A stretch of DNA of 23,160 nt from Cylindrotheca closterium (taxonomy: Eukaryota > Bacillariophyta > Bacillariophyceae > Bacillariales > Bacillariaceae): positions 1-23,160 of the forward strand of contig CAKOGP040001718.1 in assembly GCA_933822405.4 (NCBI GenBank), written 5' to 3'. Below the pieces are notes generated by a model. It made no database searches, was not told the DNA's origin, and saw nothing but the letters and a program-made list of their open reading frames with translations. Positions within the stretch are counted from its first letter, which is position 1, and every line of letters begins with the position of its first letter. Below, piece by piece: positions 1-10,085 of this stretch. Position numbers and translations under genes: made by a program.

Positions 1-344
1 CCTCCGGCAGCTGTCATCATCAATCTATTCTTTGTCTCCCGTCCTCAGTTTCATTTGTCGTTCGCTATGAGGAAGCTTGTGAAAACAAGTAGCTACTGTA
101 TGGTCGTGAATGATTTGGATAATGATTCTGGAGTGTCATCCATCATCTTGTATATCCGGGTTACTTTGGTGCATCTGATCATGGGCCTCGCGACCTTCGG
201 TCGCTCCGCCAAATAGTTTTACGTGCAAGGTCATAGCACCGAATTTTTGCCGCATCGTTGCTAAAACTCCAACATTACACACATATATTCAATAATACAT
301 ACAGTATGTGTATATATATATAGAAAATGACCAATTACATAGTT
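1..344. other. Intergenic start of window, weak open frame, GC-rich hairpin
   Basis: No recognisable gene. One plus-strand frame is open from base 1 to a TAG at 214-216, with an ATG at 67, but the roughly 50 to 71 residues resemble nothing I know and composition does not favour coding. Bases 190-204 form a perfect hairpin, a GCGAC stem closing a CTTCG loop, inside a locally GC-rich stretch (about 183-210) in otherwise AT-rich DNA. This could be the end of a dispersed repeat, a structured UTR element of a gene to the left, or the tail of a partial gene. An AT-rich run (about 286-325) lies just beyond the D27 stop and is probably its 3' region. Confidence 0.35.
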
Positions 345-1679
345 TTAGTTGCAAGCATCCGCGTTCCCACCATTCGCCGCAATTTGTTTGCGTGATTCAC
401 ATCCCACCAAGCACCCCGATGGAAAGTAAGGGTCCTCTTTGGGTGGTACAGGTAGTTCTCCAAAACTCCATTGACACTCTTGGGTTTCAAAATTGGGTTG
501 GACGGTCAAGGGCAAGCCTAATTCGTCTTTGAAAAACTCTTGGGCGGGCAATTTGCATTGGTGCAGACACAGGCCCTTGCATCCAGATTCTTGGAGAAAT
601 TTGCACTTTTCCACCACCAGTCCACCCAATCGTCCATCCTTGCGCCGGTTGACATGCGAGGGACCTACCAAAAAGCCAAAAAAGGTGGGAGTCACAAAGG
701 ACGTCAAGAAGGGAGCGTAAAACCAGGGACCAAACTGTTTGCCATCGTAGTCCGTGCCCAAATTTTTGGGAACAATGCCGGACATGAAAATTCGATAAAA
801 TGGCGGCAAGACGGGAGTCATCAATCCAGCGAGGGTATCCTTGACCATTTTGTGCTGGGCTTCTGCCGTCTGGCCTGGTTGGAGCATGTAAGTTCGGGCT
901 TGTTCCACCAATCCCAAAATGGATTCCTTTTCCGAGGTCACTCCACCAGTATTTTGAACGACCAACTTGCGAAAGATGCTTAGCAGGATCTTGTCCAACA
1001 AGGATTCTTGGTATTCCATATTGTCCAATTCGCAGTCGGCCACTAATGGGAGTCCAGTATTCTCATCGTTTAGTTGACTACTAGAAGCATTAGTAGTAGT
1101 AGCAGTAGCAGTAGCAGCATCCACCTTCTCCACATTGGTCAATAATGTGTTATCCATGGGAACATCTTGTAGATTGGGCAATTCCATTCTTGGAATTCTC
1201 GACGGGCTCACAAAGGAAGCAGTGGCAATATACGCATCGTAGTCTGCTTTCATTAATTTGACCAACCATTCGTATCGTTTGGTTTGAAGGGCAAGCTTCC
1301 GCAATTGGAGTCTGCTGCTGACGAGTGTCGAGGTGTCACCGTTGTCGTTCTCTGATGATTGCTCTTTCAACGCATCCAAAGCATCGCATATTTGGACAAT
1401 ATCTTCGGCCTTTACTTCCGCGTCGGATTTGAAAATAGCTTCTCCCAAGATCTGAGCGCATTCTCCTACTTCTTTGGCTTCCTTTTGCAATTGTGATAGC
1501 AAATCATCCACTTGTGACGTGGTGGGGGAGGATGCGAACAAATGAGTGGTCTCACCAGCAGTTTTAGTGGTAGGAGGAGATGGAAAGGAGCATTTTGTGG
1601 GACAACTAGTAAAAGAGGCGCACGGCACTGATAAAAGTGACACCAGCCAAAGGGAAAGTAGAAGTATTTGTTGTTGCAT
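345..1679 (-). CDS. Plastid D27-like carotenoid isomerase (DUF4033)
   Basis: Predicted 444 aa, intron-less. The C-terminal part (about residues 350-430) carries the Cys-rich DUF4033 signature of DWARF27 beta-carotene isomerases: a CKFLQESGCKGLC core, the CKLPAQEFF motif, GLPL...PNFE and a final GCLVGC. In plants D27 interconverts all-trans and 9-cis beta-carotene at the head of strigolactone synthesis; diatoms have several D27-like paralogues of less certain role. The N-terminus is a hydrophobic signal peptide (about 1-22) ending PCAS|FTS, an ASAFAP-like plastid-targeting site with Phe at +1. I start at ATG 1679 because the upstream in-frame extension lacks an ATG and would bury the signal peptide. 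Residues 23-230 are low in conservation, with an Ala/Thr run near 190. It is divergent from the bestrophin gene, with 415 bp between the start codons. Family assignment is strong; substrate is inferred. Confidence 0.88.
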   Translation of the reverse strand: MQQQILLLSLWLVSLLSVPCASFTSCPTKCSFPSPPTTKTAGETTHLFASSPTTSQVDDLLSQLQKEAKEVGECAQILGEAIFKSDAEVKAEDIVQICDALDALKEQSSENDNGDTSTLVSSRLQLRKLALQTKRYEWLVKLMKADYDAYIATASFVSPSRIPRMELPNLQDVPMDNTLLTNVEKVDAATATATTTNASSSQLNDENTGLPLVADCELDNMEYQESLLDKILLSIFRKLVVQNTGGVTSEKESILGLVEQARTYMLQPGQTAEAQHKMVKDTLAGLMTPVLPPFYRIFMSGIVPKNLGTDYDGKQFGPWFYAPFLTSFVTPTFFGFLVGPSHVNRRKDGRLGGLVVEKCKFLQESGCKGLCLHQCKLPAQEFFKDELGLPLTVQPNFETQECQWSFGELPVPPKEDPYFPSGCLVGCESRKQIAANGGNADACN

Positions 1680-2046
1680 CTTCACACTTTTCTGGAAGGA
1701 TGGTCTATCATTTATTGATGACGGTGATGATGTCAACGCGCGAGATTGAAGATTTTGAATGACGATCTGGTCCTTCCTCCGACCGCCAATTTAGAGTCGC
1801 CCGAGTCATCATAAGTCGTTCATGTTCATGATTTGATTGCAGTCCCGAAAGGCCACGTCAGGGTTTCGTCGAGGTCGGAGTTGTCCCAACGAATGGAAGA
1901 GAACGAATCATCTTGGACATCATCTCCTCCCACAGATTCATTCCTTCTTTTGAAAGCAGACAGGTCTGATCAAACAACGACGTCATTCATTCGTTGATAC
2001 CCTCCAATTTCAGTCATTATTGCATCAAAATTCAAGCGCAGAAGAT

Positions 2047-2048
<2 letters not shown>

Positions 2049-2078
<30 letters not shown>
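2049..2078. repeat. (AC)15 microsatellite in 5' leader
   Basis: Fifteen uninterrupted AC units end 16 bp before the bestrophin ATG at 2095, so they probably lie in its 5' UTR or core promoter. An in-frame ATG at 2020 would translate the tract as alternating His-Thr ahead of the signal peptide, which argues against that start. Confidence 0.9.
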
Positions 2079-2081
<3 letters not shown>

Positions 2082-2094
2082 TAGATACACAAAG

Positions 2095-3968
2095 ATGAAG
2101 CAAGGTCGGTCGATAGGTCGAAAACGACGCCATCGATCACACGAATTCTTGCATCCCATCCTATTCTTGACATTGGCGATTGTGACTTCTACCACCAATG
2201 GCTTTGCACTTCCCTTGTTTTTGCTCAAGAATAATCAGAATGCTTTGAAAAAGACCACGACCTCGGACTTGGAGTCCACTCGATCTGTCAGTGGTGGCAC
2301 CAAAACCGTCAGTGGTACTACGGAGAATACGAATAATAATAACAACAATACAGATGACGAGGACGGTGCCAATTGGGATTCCTGGATGAGAAAGGGACGC
2401 AAAACGAGTTCTCTTGTCTATCGGGAACCAGAAGAATTGGGAGGGATTGTTCGTCCCGATCGTTACTCATCCAGGTAAGTTGCTATTGTCATGAACAATC
2501 AAAAGGCTAAGGTTCCACGTTGCAAAAATCAATTTCAATTTCAACTAAATTTTGATGTTGTTATTGCAGAGATTGGCTGCACAATACACTTTCTCTTCCC
2601 AACTCTGCCATTTTGCGTTCCATCAAAATCCCAGTTCTATTTATGACATCTTGGGCCACCTGCCTGTCGTTGGTCCATCGTCACCTCCTGAAAACAAATC
2701 CTCTGGCAGCCGAAATGATGTGCATTGTCACCACACCGCACCAGCTCATGGTGTCGGCGCTGTCCTTGCTCTTGGTCTTTAAAACAAACTCGGCCTACCA
2801 ACGCTTTGCGGAAGGCCGCAAAATTTGGGAAGATATTATCAACCAATCTCGCGACTTGTATCGAATGATGATGCTGTATGAAAATCAAATTGGCAAGGGG
2901 AAACGACGACGCCTGCAACGCTTGTTGGCAGCCTTTCCATACTTTTTGAGACATCGGATTCGACCCAATCTCGTCATGTATCGGTTGGACGATGAGGAAA
3001 ATGTGCGAGATCCCAAAAATACCATTGTGCTCTACCAGGACAAGGCGGTCAGCGATTTGGATCCCGATGCCACAGCTGTGGCGACTCAAGAAGAGTCGGA
3101 AGGAAATTCTCGGCGTCGTACACGGCCACTCTATTGGGTCGATCGACGCACACTTCCTTGGCGACTATTGCCGGAATCCGCCATGGAATCCTGTGCCCGG
3201 GCCCAAAATCGACCCCTTTGGGTCTGCGACCGCATGGCCCAAGAATTGCGAAACGTACCCGATCAACCTGAATTTAGTGCGAGGGAACGGCTGTCGCTAA
3301 TGGCCCGGGTCGAAAAATTGTCGGGGTGTGTGGGAGCCTGCGAACGGATTCATCAAACGGCAGTTCCCTTGAATTATGCGCGGCACTCGTTGCGAGCCTT
3401 GACGTTGTGGTTGTTTACCTTGCCATTTGCTCTGGTGTCTTCTCTTAAACTCATTACAGGTCCCGTCATCTTTTTGATTAGCTGGTTGTTGTTTGGTGTT
3501 TATGAAATTGGGTATTCCATTGAAGATCCCTTTCAAGGAACCCTCCGATTGTCGGTTTTGTGCGATTCGATTCGACGTGATGTTTTGGCGGATGAAATGA
3601 TTCGCAACACTGCCTTTCAACTGGAGGACGTTCCTACTGTCATTCCAACGGGAGAATCGGACTATGAAACTACGCCCATTTCGGATAGTGAGGAACAACA
3701 GAAGAAGGCAAATGAACCCGTTCCAATTCCCGATAATGACACACCAGCACTCAGTCCCCCCGTAGCCAGTGCGGAGAGCGTACCACCACCACCGCCACCA
3801 CTACCATCAGCCCCAGAGGAAGCAACAACAACAGCAGCAACAACAACAACAACAACCACGACACCACCACCACCACCATCCGACAATGGTAGTAGGATTG
3901 AAGTCGAGGAGCTGCCCGAGCTACCCTCGAGAACCAATGGACAATTTTCGGATTCGCGGCGCCCATGA
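2095..3968 (+). CDS. Plastid bestrophin-type anion channel
   Basis: Two exons, 2095-2474 and 2570-3968, split by a 95-bp intron (GTAAGT...TTATTGCAG) within an Arg codon; 592 aa in total. Splicing creates RDWLHNTLSLPNSAILRSIK, a typical start of the bestrophin/RFP-TM domain (about 127-465). Further family features are the conserved membrane segment with FKTNSAYQRFAEGRKIWEDI and the late motif GYSIEDPFQGTLRLSVLCDSI. Bestrophins are pentameric chloride/bicarbonate channels; plastid forms sit in thylakoids and tune proton motive force, or supply bicarbonate to the pyrenoid. Residues 20-36 are a signal-peptide core followed by TNG|FALP, a diatom plastid-targeting site. The tail (about 490-592) is Pro/Thr/Ser-rich with Pro and Thr runs, likely disordered. 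It converges with the lyase gene, stops 248 bp apart. Family is secure; ion and location are inferred. Confidence 0.9.
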
Positions 3969-4216
3969 TAATCTTTTTTTTAAAAATATAAAATAAATAC
4001 CCCACCCGTTTGTACCAGGAGGACTACAGTAGCAATGATAGAGCATGAGTTGTATATAGGGCATAAAATTGAGAAAGACTATGATTATCATACCAATGAT
4101 TGTATATATTATACACACTACCACTATTGAAATACATCCGGTATGCTGCGATGCGATACCCGTTCCGTCTATTATTATTCTTTTAAAATTATTCTTGTCC
4201 CACACTACCAGGGTAC

Positions 4217-5697
4217 CTACTTACTACTATTCCATTGTTGTTCCACAGCATCCGCAATAATCCTGGAGGCCTTGTCAATCTCGCTGGCTCGAGTGTTGGG
4301 TCCCAAACTTAGACGCAAGGTTCCCTGTGCGTATTCCATTGGAATTTGCATGGCGGTGAGAATCGAAGACACTCCACCACCACTGGAATGACAGGCAGCT
4401 CCGGCACTGGCCGCCACCAAATTCCCAATCCCGGCTAGCAAAATTCCCGAATGCACATTCTTAAAGCCAATGCTCAGAGTATTGGGGAGTCTCCAATGAG
4501 CATTTTTGGGTCCATTCACCAACAATCGATCGCCGGTTCCCAATCGTTCCGTCAAGTTGCGCAAGAGTCGGCTTCGCATCGCTTCCATGTGCGCTGCATT
4601 GTGTGCTAGGTGTTGGTGTGCGTGTTGCGACGCAAATCCCAATCCGACCATGTAGGGAGTATTCTCCGTCCCTCCCCGTCGACCAAATTCTTGACCTCCA
4701 CCGATGAGCATTATCCCATGATCAATGTGACGGATGGTTCTCTTGTGTTCTTCCAAGCAACCTGGTCGGACATATAATGCTGCGATTCCTTTTGGACTTT
4801 ATATTCGTGTATTACAGTATATTACAGTATTACAGGAGTGGATTGACAGGAATGAATACATACAAGAAATGTGAGAGACAATCAATCAATCATTCAATCA
4901 ATCATTCAATCAATCCATATGCTAATCCCGCTTTCAACTCACGCTCCAAGTTTATGACCCACAATCGTAATCATGTCAGGAAATCCTAAATCTGCCAGCT
5001 CGCACGAGACCTTGCCCGCCGCTTGTGCCGCATCGGTATGCATGAGAATCCCCCGTTTCCGACATTCTTGAGCCACGGCCTTGACCGGTTGCAAGGCTCC
5101 CGACTCGTTGTTGGCCAACATGAGCGTTACCAGAATGGTATTTTCTTGCAAGGCGTCCACCATATCTTGTGGATTCACCCTACCGTCGTTTGCCACTGGA
5201 ACGTAGGTCACGGAAGCAATCCCCTCCTTTTCTAAATATTTCAAGTAGAGATCCACGGCTGGATGTTCGACATTCGAAGACACAATATGCTTGTTTTTGG
5301 TATGTGACGAAGATTGCAGGGCCAGCTGAATGGCTAGATTGTCCGATTCGGTGCCGCATCCCGTAAACCAAATCGAATTGGATGGTTCCGTAGAACCAAG
5401 GAGTTGCAAGATTTGCGTTCTAGCCAATTCAATGGCATTTCGTGGGGCTTGTCCAAATTTGTGAGAACTGGAAGGATTCCCAAAGTGTGTCGTCAAGTAC
5501 GGCATCATGGCCTCCAAAACTTCCTTGTAAATGGGAGTCGTTCCATTGTAGTCCAAGTATATGCATTCTTCTTCTTCTTCTTCCTCCCCTTCATCATTGC
5601 TTTTCCTTCTTGTCAAGTAGAGTCCAGTAGCAGCAACAACAGTAGTAGCAGCAGCTCCACCAGTGAAGAACAAGAGAGAGGAAAGCTTGGCTGCCAT
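4217..5697 (-). CDS. Selenocysteine lyase / cysteine desulfurase-like PLP enzyme
   Basis: Two exons, 5697-4943 and 4796-4217, joined across a 146-bp intron (GTGAGT...ATAAAG) to give VGHKLGAPKGIAALYV; 444 aa. It is a class V aminotransferase of the NifS/IscS/SCLY group: LDYNGTTP near residue 50, GCGTESDN, HTDAAQAAGK, the PLP lysine in VGHK (K249), GGGQE..RRGGTENTP, and the catalytic cysteine in SAGAACHSS (C387). The GAACHS loop resembles animal-type selenocysteine lyase more than the SGSACTS loop of IscS/NFS1, so removal of Se from selenocysteine (giving alanine) is the favoured role, with cysteine desulfuration as alternative. Residues 10-28 form a hydrophobic segment followed by basic residues and a poly-Glu run, suggesting membrane anchoring or organelle entry. 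Start codon lies 213 bp from the divergent glycosyltransferase. Confidence 0.85.
4878..4916. repeat. CAAT/CATT repeat inside lyase intron
   Basis: The 146-bp intron of the lyase gene contains an imperfect tetranucleotide tract of CAAT and CATT units, followed (on the minus strand) by two TACTGTA heptamers near its 3' end (4813-4829). It is a simple repeat; no coding content is seen. Confidence 0.75.
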
Positions 5698-5910
5698 TAT
5701 ATTGCGTACCGATTATACCGGTATATATTATGTTGTGAATATAATGATGCGATGCGACTGTATGATGAGGGACTAGAGTAGCCCCTTTTGTCAACCTCAG
5801 CAAATATCACATTATCTGCCGCACACAATATAATACTGTAATAATCTCTAAAACCATGCAAACTGCTGGTGATCCAATTGTATACAGTAGTATATCATTA
5901 TAGTATCTTA

Positions 5911-7605
5911 ATGAGAAGTATCCGCTCGGCACTATCATCTCTACTCTACTTGTGTTCTGGATGGCTGCTATGTTGGGTGTTGGTTGTGGCTCCGCGAGAC
6001 ATTGCTTTGTCGTCATTGTTGCCAAATGAAGACAACAATCATAATAATAATCACGATGGACCATCCAAATCATCTTCGTGGAAAGTAATGACAGTTTCAC
6101 CACCATCACCGCCATCACCACCATCATTATCGTCGATGAAGAATCATTCCGTCTTACATGACATTTTGGCACGTCGACCAAACTGGAGACGAGACTTTGA
6201 ACTCGAGGCATGGCTTCCCAAATGGCGTCGAAATAATGTGGAGCAACGGACCGCGATGACTCAGCAGCACCAGTATTACAACAGCACCTTTCCTCTATCG
6301 CAACAAGAGGAAGCAACGCACGATGATTTCTTTTGGAACCATGTTGTTGTTGGCCATAATGGCAATACCAATAATTCGAATGATTCGTTTGCCTTTGCCA
6401 ATGCCAACATTGGATTGGGACACCGCCTCGCACAATTGTCCTATTCGTGGACCTGCCAAATCGTCCCTCATCAGCAACAGCAACTTATTCATTGGGTGAC
6501 TGGTGGTCTGGATGATAATCGTGGTTGGCATTATCTCTTTCAAGACTCTCCCGTGTTGGCAGGAGTTCCAAGACATTGGCACAAGGGCAAACCATCTTTG
6601 GAAAAGATCCAAGCCCATCGAGAACAACATGACGAATCATCATCGTCATCATCATCATCGTCATCATCGGCTTGTCAAGACTACAGTACCTACTTTCCCT
6701 TGGATTGTGATGAAACCTGCAAAGGATTCAAACATCCAAGAGATTTGTGGTTTTTGCGATTTGCCCAAGAACCATCGGCCCAAGAGTTTTATCAATTGTT
6801 GAGAGCCCAAACCCAACCACGCATCAAGGAACGAGTTGCCAGGTATATGGACCATCATTGGCCTTCTTCGAAACTAGTCATCGGAGTTCACATTCGAGCT
6901 GGGAATGGAAAAGATGATGGACTCGGTCATTTTGATTTGGTACAACGCGGGGATTGGTTGGCCAAGGATTTGCCAAAGGCTGTCACTATGATACGACAGC
7001 ACATTCGAATGGTCGCTTCTTCTGTTTTGGATCGATACACTACTATGGGAGGGGGGTCCTACTACAAAAGCAATGCCAATGATGACAATGAGGCTGCGAT
7101 AGACAACTACTATCAAGTGTTTTTGGCTACGGATACGGAAAAGGTATTGGCCGAGTTCCGCAAACAGGATCCATCCGTCCTTACATTGGAACAAGAACGT
7201 CCCAAGGATGGTGTAGCAATCTTTCAAAGTGCCACTTGTCAGAAGGGATCCAATCCAGTAGACTGCGCTCTTGAAACCCAAGAGAATATGCTAGTGGACG
7301 CTCTCTTATTATCGTCGGCCGACGTTCTACTGGCCGAGAGTTTTTCGAATTTTCTGTACAGCCTTCCAGCGACCTTGGCTCTGGCCGAAGGCAAGATTTT
7401 CTGTCAAGCGGGACGAGCAGCGTTGGGGGGCAAATACATCACGCAAGATGACCGTCAGGCAAGTTTATTGGGAGATCCGAAATGGTGGGCAAGTCCACCG
7501 CCCAATGTCATGCCCGTACGGTGCCAAACGTCTGCTTGGGCGGCACGGGATCGATTCAACTTTCACAACTTTCCCGATGTCATGGCAAGAACAGGAGTAG
7601 TATGA
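5911..7605 (+). CDS. Type II membrane glycosyltransferase, fucosyltransferase-like
   Basis: Predicted 564 aa without introns. I use ATG 5911; upstream in-frame codons contain no other ATG. Residues 5-30 form a signal-anchor, as in Golgi type II enzymes, followed by a low-complexity stem with Asn/His, Pro/Ser and Ser runs (Ser run about 242-254). The catalytic part has an early NIGLGHRLAQ motif (about 166-175), then KLVIGVHIRAGNG (about 321-333), VFLATDTEKVL (about 403-413) and a late DALLLSSADVLLAESFSNF segment. This order resembles the donor-binding motifs of alpha-1,6-fucosyltransferase (FUT8/NodZ) and related protein O-fucosyltransferases. Acceptor and linkage cannot be read from sequence. 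Its last ~110 codons exist again as a broken copy at 10086-10407. Converges with F-box copy 1, with 305 bp between stops. Confidence 0.7.
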   Translation: MRSIRSALSSLLYLCSGWLLCWVLVVAPRDIALSSLLPNEDNNHNNNHDGPSKSSSWKVMTVSPPSPPSPPSLSSMKNHSVLHDILARRPNWRRDFELEAWLPKWRRNNVEQRTAMTQQHQYYNSTFPLSQQEEATHDDFFWNHVVVGHNGNTNNSNDSFAFANANIGLGHRLAQLSYSWTCQIVPHQQQQLIHWVTGGLDDNRGWHYLFQDSPVLAGVPRHWHKGKPSLEKIQAHREQHDESSSSSSSSSSSACQDYSTYFPLDCDETCKGFKHPRDLWFLRFAQEPSAQEFYQLLRAQTQPRIKERVARYMDHHWPSSKLVIGVHIRAGNGKDDGLGHFDLVQRGDWLAKDLPKAVTMIRQHIRMVASSVLDRYTTMGGGSYYKSNANDDNEAAIDNYYQVFLATDTEKVLAEFRKQDPSVLTLEQERPKDGVAIFQSATCQKGSNPVDCALETQENMLVDALLLSSADVLLAESFSNFLYSLPATLALAEGKIFCQAGRAALGGKYITQDDRQASLLGDPKWWASPPPNVMPVRCQTSAWAARDRFNFHNFPDVMARTGVV

Positions 7606-10085
7606 AGAAACAACAGTAAGATAGTTGCAGCAGTATTGACCCAACTAACAGTTTGGAGACTATGATCAAGTCAAACGCGGGCAACACAATACCAATAAAG
7701 ATAACACGACAAGACCCAAGTCAAGGAGAAAAGAATAAAAAGAAGGAAAATGGTAGTGTGTGAATTCAATATCAATCATACAACTATTTTATTCTATTTG
7801 CTTCATGCACACACACACAAGGTTCCACGTTGGAACTCTGGAACATCTATATCTATCATCTTCTTGTATGGTACTGTATGCTGCTTCTGCTTCTGCTTCT
7901 TTTTCTATTTTCACTGCTGTTCCAAGTCAAGAACCAACAAACCTTGTGTAAGGTCCGATGAACCAGTCCATTCTTCACTAGCCATGACATTCATGACAAG
8001 GAATCTTTCGTTGCACGTCAAATGCAAGGGACTGGTACTCTTGGGTGCTTGGATTCCACTTATAGCGTTGGGTCGGATTTCGTTGACAAAACGAATACTG
8101 GCTGGGGAACAGAGATTGTACACGCCTCCGCCTCCATTCTTGCCACCATCCTTGTTCCAATCATCAGAAATGGGCATATCTGCATTGGCAACGTGGTAGA
8201 CAAGGACACTTGCTTTGGTGTTCTCCTCGTTTCTGCCGTAAATTAGCACCTTGGTTCCAGTGAACTCCACTTGGGGCACCAGTTGGGTGGAAAGGGGATT
8301 GGTAATCATCGAAACAATCTCGAAGCTTCCAGACACCTTGCGCCAATGTAGCAGTGTTCTGCCTTCTTGATGCATGGTGACAAATCCAGATCGCTCAATC
8401 GATGAATACTTCGAAAGATGGATAGACTGGATGGGAGACAGCGAAAGCTTTTCAAGTTGTCTTCTGAGGACGCAAGGCTCGTTCATTCGTCGGTCCATGC
8501 TGTTTTGGGCTGTAGTTTGGCGTTTCATCAAATCTTTCAACCAGGAAAGTCGGGTTTGGATGCTCTTTTGGAGCGCTTTCTTGAGAGAAATGGATTCCAG
8601 TCGACTGGCAGAGGCTTGGTCCACTTGCCAAATCTCCATGTTCTTTTCAGCAGTAGCCAAAACAACATGTTCACCAGTGCAGTCAACAGAGAAGGCGCTG
8701 ACTTCCTCTTCACAGTCAATCATGAAGTCCGGTTGAGGCAATTCCTCAGAGATGTCGACTTGGTTCTGTTTCAACAAAGAAAAGGCAAGGACTTGGTTCT
8801 TGGCGGGAGTGGCATTCCACTTCATCCATCGCATCGATTCTTCCTTTTCTTGAAAGGAGACGAAGACGCGTCGGGTCTTGGCATCCATATCAATGAGACG
8901 GAATGCGCCTGGAATGTGGCGAGACATTCGGTCGCCGTAGGTGGCATCGCCGATGGGACGGGTCCAAGCCACCAGCTCTGTAGAGATGGGATCTCTGAGT
9001 GAGGAAGGAGTCTTGACGATTCGGACTGTGGAAAGGAAATCTGCCATAAGTGTGTGGGTTTCAAAGTCAATGATTGGTTTCACTTCAATGCCTACGTAGG
9101 CATCAGCAAGGTGTTGTGGCTTGTCAGCTTCATTAGCAGGCTGACGAGTAGAAGATTGTTCTTCGGCTTGGAGGTGGAGTACTTGCACTGTTTCATCATC
9201 GTTTGGTGCAAGATAGTTGGAAATCACTGACATGCTGCCATCGTTGGGATCCATCATTGCAATTCCAGTACCAGAAGAGGTCGAGGTGCATACAAAGCTG
9301 TCTTGTTGGATGACGGCAGCTTGATCATCATCACCTTCTTCCATAGTCTGTTCAGAAGGAGTCATTGGGTGGAATTGGACCTTACGATCGCCATCGCGTC
9401 TTCCATAGGAGTGGATGCGATCATCACATTTCATTAGACCTAGAAGGAGCTTTCGTCGCTTCTGGCACTGAATAAAGTAGTCATGCTCAGCCGCCTCTTC
9501 TACTGGAGAAAAGTTGTAGCGCTCAAAGATCGCTTGCCAAAGGTGAGACATGCGTCCACTATTAGTTCTTGCTCGCAAGGATTTGTTGGTTTGTCTTGCG
9601 AGCGAGACAGCTGTGGGAAAGTCACAGTATGAAAGAATGCCTGAGATGATATCATCTGGCATTTCTTCGAGGAGTGGGGATGATTTTGGTTGTGTTTGTG
9701 GTTGGTTCATCGTTATTGAGTTTCGGTAACGAATTGGTGTTTTTTGAATTTGTGTGATGTTTTCATGATTGAGTTGACAGTTTGATGTCAGTCCGGTTCT
9801 CGTCGTTCCTGTTCATAAGACTTCTGAAGAATGCTGCATTGTCACCGATACCGTTAAATAAGATTAGAACGTGTCCACGAAGAGAACGGTGAGCGAATTG
9901 CAATTTCAGTTGGTTTCTCCATCGATTTTCGCGATGAAGTGCAAATACATGTCAGCATCTAGGCCTAAAACGCAAATACACATCAGCAACGCGACCATCG
10001 AGGCAACTCCGCTTCACTGCCAACGGAGACACAAGATTGAACCACTTGTATTTTCAAAGTTAAACCGCGCATCTGGTTGATTGCC
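7282..10085. repeat. Tandem duplication, unit 1
   Basis: The first of two direct repeat units of about 2.8 kb. It runs from the last ~110 codons of the intact glycosyltransferase gene, through the complete F-box gene, to about 375 bp upstream of the F-box start codon. The offset to unit 2 is 2808 bp at the glycosyltransferase end and 2817 bp in the F-box gene, the difference being small indels and microsatellite changes. Bases about 7734-9920 are nearly identical to unit 2, whereas 7282-7733 and 9921-10085 have diverged. Outer limits are approximate. Confidence 0.9.
7911..9710 (-). CDS. F-box protein with WD40-like propeller, copy 1
   Basis: Intact 599-aa open frame. Residues about 12-60 read as an F-box (LLEEMPDDIISGILSYCDF...ARQTNKSLRA...LWQAIFERY), the module that docks onto SKP1 in SCF ubiquitin ligases. 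The remainder looks like a divergent beta-propeller: for example, around residues 350-390 a stretch EEEVSAFSVDCTGEHVVLAT followed by MEIWQVD reads as one WD40-type blade, and the C-terminus ends in propeller-like strands. It probably recruits an unknown substrate for ubiquitination. No intron, no targeting signal. Predicted protein is identical to copy 2; the one coding difference I found is a silent GCT/GCC in an Ala codon at 7980 versus 10797. Confidence 0.8.
   Translation of the reverse strand: MNQPQTQPKSSPLLEEMPDDIISGILSYCDFPTAVSLARQTNKSLRARTNSGRMSHLWQAIFERYNFSPVEEAAEHDYFIQCQKRRKLLLGLMKCDDRIHSYGRRDGDRKVQFHPMTPSEQTMEEGDDDQAAVIQQDSFVCTSTSSGTGIAMMDPNDGSMSVISNYLAPNDDETVQVLHLQAEEQSSTRQPANEADKPQHLADAYVGIEVKPIIDFETHTLMADFLSTVRIVKTPSSLRDPISTELVAWTRPIGDATYGDRMSRHIPGAFRLIDMDAKTRRVFVSFQEKEESMRWMKWNATPAKNQVLAFSLLKQNQVDISEELPQPDFMIDCEEEVSAFSVDCTGEHVVLATAEKNMEIWQVDQASASRLESISLKKALQKSIQTRLSWLKDLMKRQTTAQNSMDRRMNEPCVLRRQLEKLSLSPIQSIHLSKYSSIERSGFVTMHQEGRTLLHWRKVSGSFEIVSMITNPLSTQLVPQVEFTGTKVLIYGRNEENTKASVLVYHVANADMPISDDWNKDGGKNGGGGVYNLCSPASIRFVNEIRPNAISGIQAPKSTSPLHLTCNERFLVMNVMASEEWTGSSDLTQGLLVLDLEQQ

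Noticed and set aside
540..983. Plus-strand 147-codon open frame
   Set aside because: It lies antisense to the conserved D27 domain and has no homology I recognise.
2020..2094. Upstream in-frame ATG extending the bestrophin N-terminus
   Set aside because: It would translate the (AC)15 microsatellite as His-Thr repeats and bury the signal peptide. ATG 2095 places the signal peptide and the plastid motif correctly.
8418..9002. Plus-strand 194-codon open frame (and its twin at 11235-11819)
   Set aside because: It is antisense to the F-box coding sequence, resembles no protein, and appears in both copies only because the DNA is duplicated.
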